DNA of 64,000 nt from Bacillota bacterium. GTDB lineage: Bacteria; Bacillota; Negativicutes; DSM-13327. The stretch is taken from positions 1 to 64,000 of the forward strand of contig JAGFZX010000015.1 of NCBI GenBank assembly GCA_017889585.1, given 5' to 3'. Of this stretch, positions 61,244 to 64,000 are shown piece after piece. The notes under the pieces were generated by a model. That model searched no databases. It was not told the DNA's origin and saw nothing but the letters and a program-made list of their open reading frames with translations. Within the stretch, counting starts at the first letter, position 1; each line of letters begins with the position of its first letter. A program made the translations under genes and the position numbers.

Positions 61244-62563
61244 CTATCCACTTATCTCTGTCAATGACTTGCCTTTTGTTTCCTCACCAATTAGCCCAAC
61301 AACGACTGCAACAACTAGCATGACAGAGGCGAACATCACGAAAACGTTATTAAATCCATCATTGCCAGTAATCATATACCCTACAACAGCAGGCGCTAGG
61401 ATACCACCCACACGACCTACAGCAGCTGCCCACCCTGAGGCCAAAGCCCGTACTCTAGTGGGATATAATTCAGGAGTGTATGTATATACGACCCCCCATG
61501 CCCCCAAGTTAAAAAAGGACATCAAACTCCCCCACCATAATACAGTTCCCGAACTGCCGCCCTGACCAAAAAAATAAGCACAGACAGCGCTAGCCGTTAA
61601 AAATCCAGATAAAGTGGCTTTGCGGCCAATACGATCAACCAGATAGGCTGCCGCAAAATATCCAGGCAGTTGAGCCAAGGTCATGATCAATACATACTCA
61701 AATGTTTTGATTACAGAATAGCCCTGCCCTACCATCAGTGAAGGCAACCACGTAAAAATACCATAATAGGAATATACAATGCCAAACCACAATATCCATA
61801 ACATGATTGTCCTTTTGAAGAATTGAGGTGTCCAAATATCAGCAAACGTAGCCTTATATGCTTTTTGCACTTGAGGGGCAACCATACTTTCCTCAGGCTT
61901 AAATCCGGCAGCTTCTTCCATCGCCTTAACAATCTCATGAGCTTCTTGTATACGTCCTTTGCCTAGTAAATAACGTACCGATTCAGGTACTGATTTCCAG
62001 ATTTTAAATACATATAATGCAGGTAGCGCCCCGATTAAAAATGCTACATTCCAGCCATAACGAGGAATAATCAGATAGGCAATAATGGCGGCAACCAACC
62101 ATCCAACACCCCAAAAACTTTCCAATAGGACTATAAATCGTCCTCGATCACCAGGGGGTGCGTATTCACTCACCAATGTAACCGCTACAGGCAGCTGCCC
62201 CCCTAGGCCAAAGCCTACTAAAAACCGAAAAACCAATAAGGATTCAAAGTTCCAAGCTAAACCGCAGAATCCAGTGGCTAAACTATAAATAACCAGAGTA
62301 CCAGCAAATATATTTTTACGTCCAAACCGATCTGCCGCCGATCCGGCCAGGACCGCCCCCAATGCCATACCGACCAAACCAATACTGCCAATATAACCAA
62401 CCTGAGCAGTCGACAATCCCCATGCTTTGATCAGCACTGGTAATACAAAAGCAATAATGCCTGTATCCATAGCATCAAACATCCAGCCTAGGCCAGTAAT
62501 AACAAGCAAACGATAATGGAATTTCCCTACAGGTATTTTTTCCAAACGAGCAACAATATCCAT
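61244..62563 (-). CDS. MFS transporter, aromatic-acid/niacin (AAHS/NiaP-like) type
   Basis: A 439-residue twelve-helix transporter. Family motifs: LLVITGLGWMFDAMDTGIIAFVLP in helix 1, AGSAADRFGRKNIF (loop 2-3), RFLVGFGLGGQLPVAVTLVSEYAPPGDRGR, the long central loop, and DRIGRKATLSGF (loop 8-9) with YTPELYPTRVRALASGWAAAVGRVGG. The second ATG (62563) is 6 bases from GGAGG, while the first abuts it. The substrate is not defined; niacin, benzoate-type acids or small carboxylates are transported by relatives. Confidence 0.88.
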   Translation of the reverse strand: MDIVARLEKIPVGKFHYRLLVITGLGWMFDAMDTGIIAFVLPVLIKAWGLSTAQVGYIGSIGLVGMALGAVLAGSAADRFGRKNIFAGTLVIYSLATGFCGLAWNFESLLVFRFLVGFGLGGQLPVAVTLVSEYAPPGDRGRFIVLLESFWGVGWLVAAIIAYLIIPRYGWNVAFLIGALPALYVFKIWKSVPESVRYLLGKGRIQEAHEIVKAMEEAAGFKPEESMVAPQVQKAYKATFADIWTPQFFKRTIMLWILWFGIVYSYYGIFTWLPSLMVGQGYSVIKTFEYVLIMTLAQLPGYFAAAYLVDRIGRKATLSGFLTASAVCAYFFGQGGSSGTVLWWGSLMSFFNLGAWGVVYTYTPELYPTRVRALASGWAAAVGRVGGILAPAVVGYMITGNDGFNNVFVMFASVMLVVAVVVGLIGEETKGKSLTEISG

Positions 62564-62703
62564 CTTCATCCTCCATTGTACATATAATTATTGAATTAAA
62601 CACCATCTAATCTCAAATGACAAGTGTATTTGCACCTGTCTTGTCAGCATTATTATAAACCATTCACTATTCTCATGACAATACTAAAATAAAAAAAAAT
62701 AAA

Positions 62704-62753
62704 GGTTAGGCATTACTGATAAACTATTTCATTAGTTTAAGTAATGCCTAACC
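62704..62753 (-). terminator. Terminator of the CstA-type gene
   Basis: GGTTAGGCATTACT and AGTAATGCCTAACC form a 14-bp perfect stem with a 22-base loop. It is followed on the minus strand by TTTATTTTTTTTT, 21 bp past the stop. Confidence 0.85.
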
Positions 62754-62774
62754 CCATTCTTATTTTTTATTTAT

Positions 62775-64000
62775 TTAACTTGGGATAGTGGGTTTAGTAT
62801 TCCCAATTGGACAATTATCATACGGTTCAATGTTCATACCAACAGGTTTATCTGTTTTCAAAAGTTCTAACCATTTGCGCGCGCAATCAATTACTGTAAC
62901 GACGACTAATATTATCAAAACGATACTCACGGTACCATTAATATTACCGAGCAAATCTCCACGTTTATAAAACATGAACACATTGAGTATTCCAGCGTAT
63001 ATTACAGTAATAGCTAAAAATACTAGGGGAGCAAAGGTGACCCATGCATAGGATTTTTTTGGTGCAATTTTCAAGATGATTGTTGTACCAATCGCAAGAG
63101 CTACAACAGCCAAGAGCTGATTAGCTACACCAAATAACGGCCAAATACTTGCCACATCTCCGCTATAAAGCAGATACCCCCAGCTCACTGTAACAGCAAC
63201 ACTACAAACTAAGCTTCCTAGCAACCAATTTGTCTCCTTAAAGGAAGCATGCATATAGGTTCCCAAAATATCCTGCAAAATATATCTAGCTACCCGGGTA
63301 CCAGCATCAATCGTTGTCAAAATAAATAAGGCTTCAAACATAATGATAAACTGATACCAATAATTCATAAGATGACCCATACCAGGAATACCAGAAAAAA
63401 CGCTCGCCATACCAACAGCAAGGGACACTGCGCCGCCTGGTCGACCAGCTACTTCCATACCCACTAGTTCTGATAAGTGCTTGATATCAACAGCTGGGAT
63501 ATTCAGTTTTGCAAATACTGCTGGCGCAGAATTAATAGCAAAATAATCGCCAGGGATAAGCACCAATGCAGAAATAAGTGCCATAGTTGCTACAAAACCT
63601 TCAACCAGCATACCGCCATAAGCAATCGGACGAGCCTGAGACTCAAGTTCGATCATTTTGGGTGTAGTTCCTGAACTAATTAAAGAATGGAATCCAGAAA
63701 TAGCGCCACAAGCAATGGTAATAAACACATAGGGCCATACAGGTCCTGGAATAATGGGTCCACCACCATTAATGAAGGTAGTCGTAAAGGGCATATGGAC
63801 AGTAGGCTGAACAATCAAAATCCCCAAGGCCAAAGCACCAATGGTACCGATCTTCATATAGGAGCTGAGGTAATCACGAGGAGCTAGTAATAGCCATACA
63901 GGCAGTACAGCGGCGAAGAATCCATAAACAGGTAAAGCAATCGCCAACTGATTTTTTGTTAAAGTAAACACATCTGCCCATGAAGATCCTGGAATATAAT
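62775..64000 (-). CDS. Carbon starvation protein CstA family transporter (partial, C-terminal 408 residues)
   Basis: The C-terminal part of a large membrane transporter of the CstA/BtsT group (pyruvate or peptide uptake); the N-terminus lies beyond the right edge. The frame is open to the end of the window (YIPGSSWADVFTLTKNQ). Motifs: ACGAISGFHSLISSGTTPKMI, YGGMLVEGFVATMALIS, GGAVSLAVGMASVFSGIPGM, FEALFILTTIDAGTRVARYILQD and WPLFGVANQLLAVVALAIG. About nine helices are visible. The internal GTG at 63971 is not a start. Pyruvate uptake or export would suit a fermenting cell, which is inference. Confidence 0.92.
   Translation of the reverse strand, partial: YIPGSSWADVFTLTKNQLAIALPVYGFFAAVLPVWLLLAPRDYLSSYMKIGTIGALALGILIVQPTVHMPFTTTFINGGGPIIPGPVWPYVFITIACGAISGFHSLISSGTTPKMIELESQARPIAYGGMLVEGFVATMALISALVLIPGDYFAINSAPAVFAKLNIPAVDIKHLSELVGMEVAGRPGGAVSLAVGMASVFSGIPGMGHLMNYWYQFIIMFEALFILTTIDAGTRVARYILQDILGTYMHASFKETNWLLGSLVCSVAVTVSWGYLLYSGDVASIWPLFGVANQLLAVVALAIGTTIILKIAPKKSYAWVTFAPLVFLAITVIYAGILNVFMFYKRGDLLGNINGTVSIVLIILVVVTVIDCARKWLELLKTDKPVGMNIEPYDNCPIGNTKPTIPS

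Overview
The window looks like a chromosome segment of an anaerobic, diderm Firmicute of the Negativicutes (Sporomusaceae-like, for example Pelosinus or Sporomusa; genus is inference). Base composition is moderately AT-rich and most genes have strong AGGAGG-type ribosome sites. Genes for an outer-membrane TonB-dependent receptor and TonB/ExbB/ExbD sit among typical low-GC Gram-positive genes. No insertion sequence, phage gene or CRISPR array was seen. Most genes are on the minus strand.

Layout. 1-4400: fumarate block (succinate dehydrogenase/fumarate reductase SdhA partial and SdhC, two-subunit class I fumarase, aspartase). 4600-15150: one long minus-strand operon, gntR-glmS-glmL-glmE-mal-[P-loop protein]-citD-citE-citF-citC, encoding the methylaspartate route of glutamate fermentation. 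The 'citrate lyase' set is best read as citramalate lyase, and the class I fumarase nearby could serve as mesaconase. 15400-19250: a GlnK/GlnL-like two-component system divergent from a dicarboxylate/amino-acid symporter, with an unusual heptamer array between them. 19250-23840: clpB, then rph-rdgB-phosphodiesterase. 23880-28610: an unassigned four-gene operon (HgdB-like dehydratase, its ATPase activator, hydantoinase/oxoprolinase-like protein, histone-deacetylase-like protein with a zinc ribbon). 28750-34340: CofE-like protein, murI, a thioesterase, an HD-GYP sensor and a secreted metallophosphatase.

34500-58060 is the most interesting part and reads as a molybdate/tungstate (Mo/W) island. 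It holds a TonB-dependent receptor with DUF364, methyltransferase, ABC-ATPase and G3E-like GTPase genes, and tonB-exbB-exbD. It also holds two orphan oxyanion-binding proteins (ModA-like, WtpA-like) with modD, a HTH-plus-binding-protein regulator, modABC, and a second FecBCD-type ABC transporter of the MolABC kind with a Mop molbindin. Five promoters in the island (TonB receptor, tonB-exbBD, modA, molA-like, molB-like) carry the same TTAGTTT-type core in the spacer between -35 and -10. This suggests one regulon and therefore a TonB-dependent outer-membrane uptake route for a Mo/W compound. Inside the island is a signalling operon (RsbW-like kinase, STAS protein, chemoreceptor, and a PAS-GGDEF-HD-GYP protein fused to a C-terminal ModA domain). 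The fusion would link intracellular oxyanion binding to cyclic-di-GMP.

58400-64000: tRNA-Arg(CCG), a few small or hypothetical genes, an aromatic-acid/niacin-type MFS transporter and the 3' part of a CstA-type carbon-starvation transporter running off the window. All assignments come from reading the sequence and remembered family knowledge; no searches were run.
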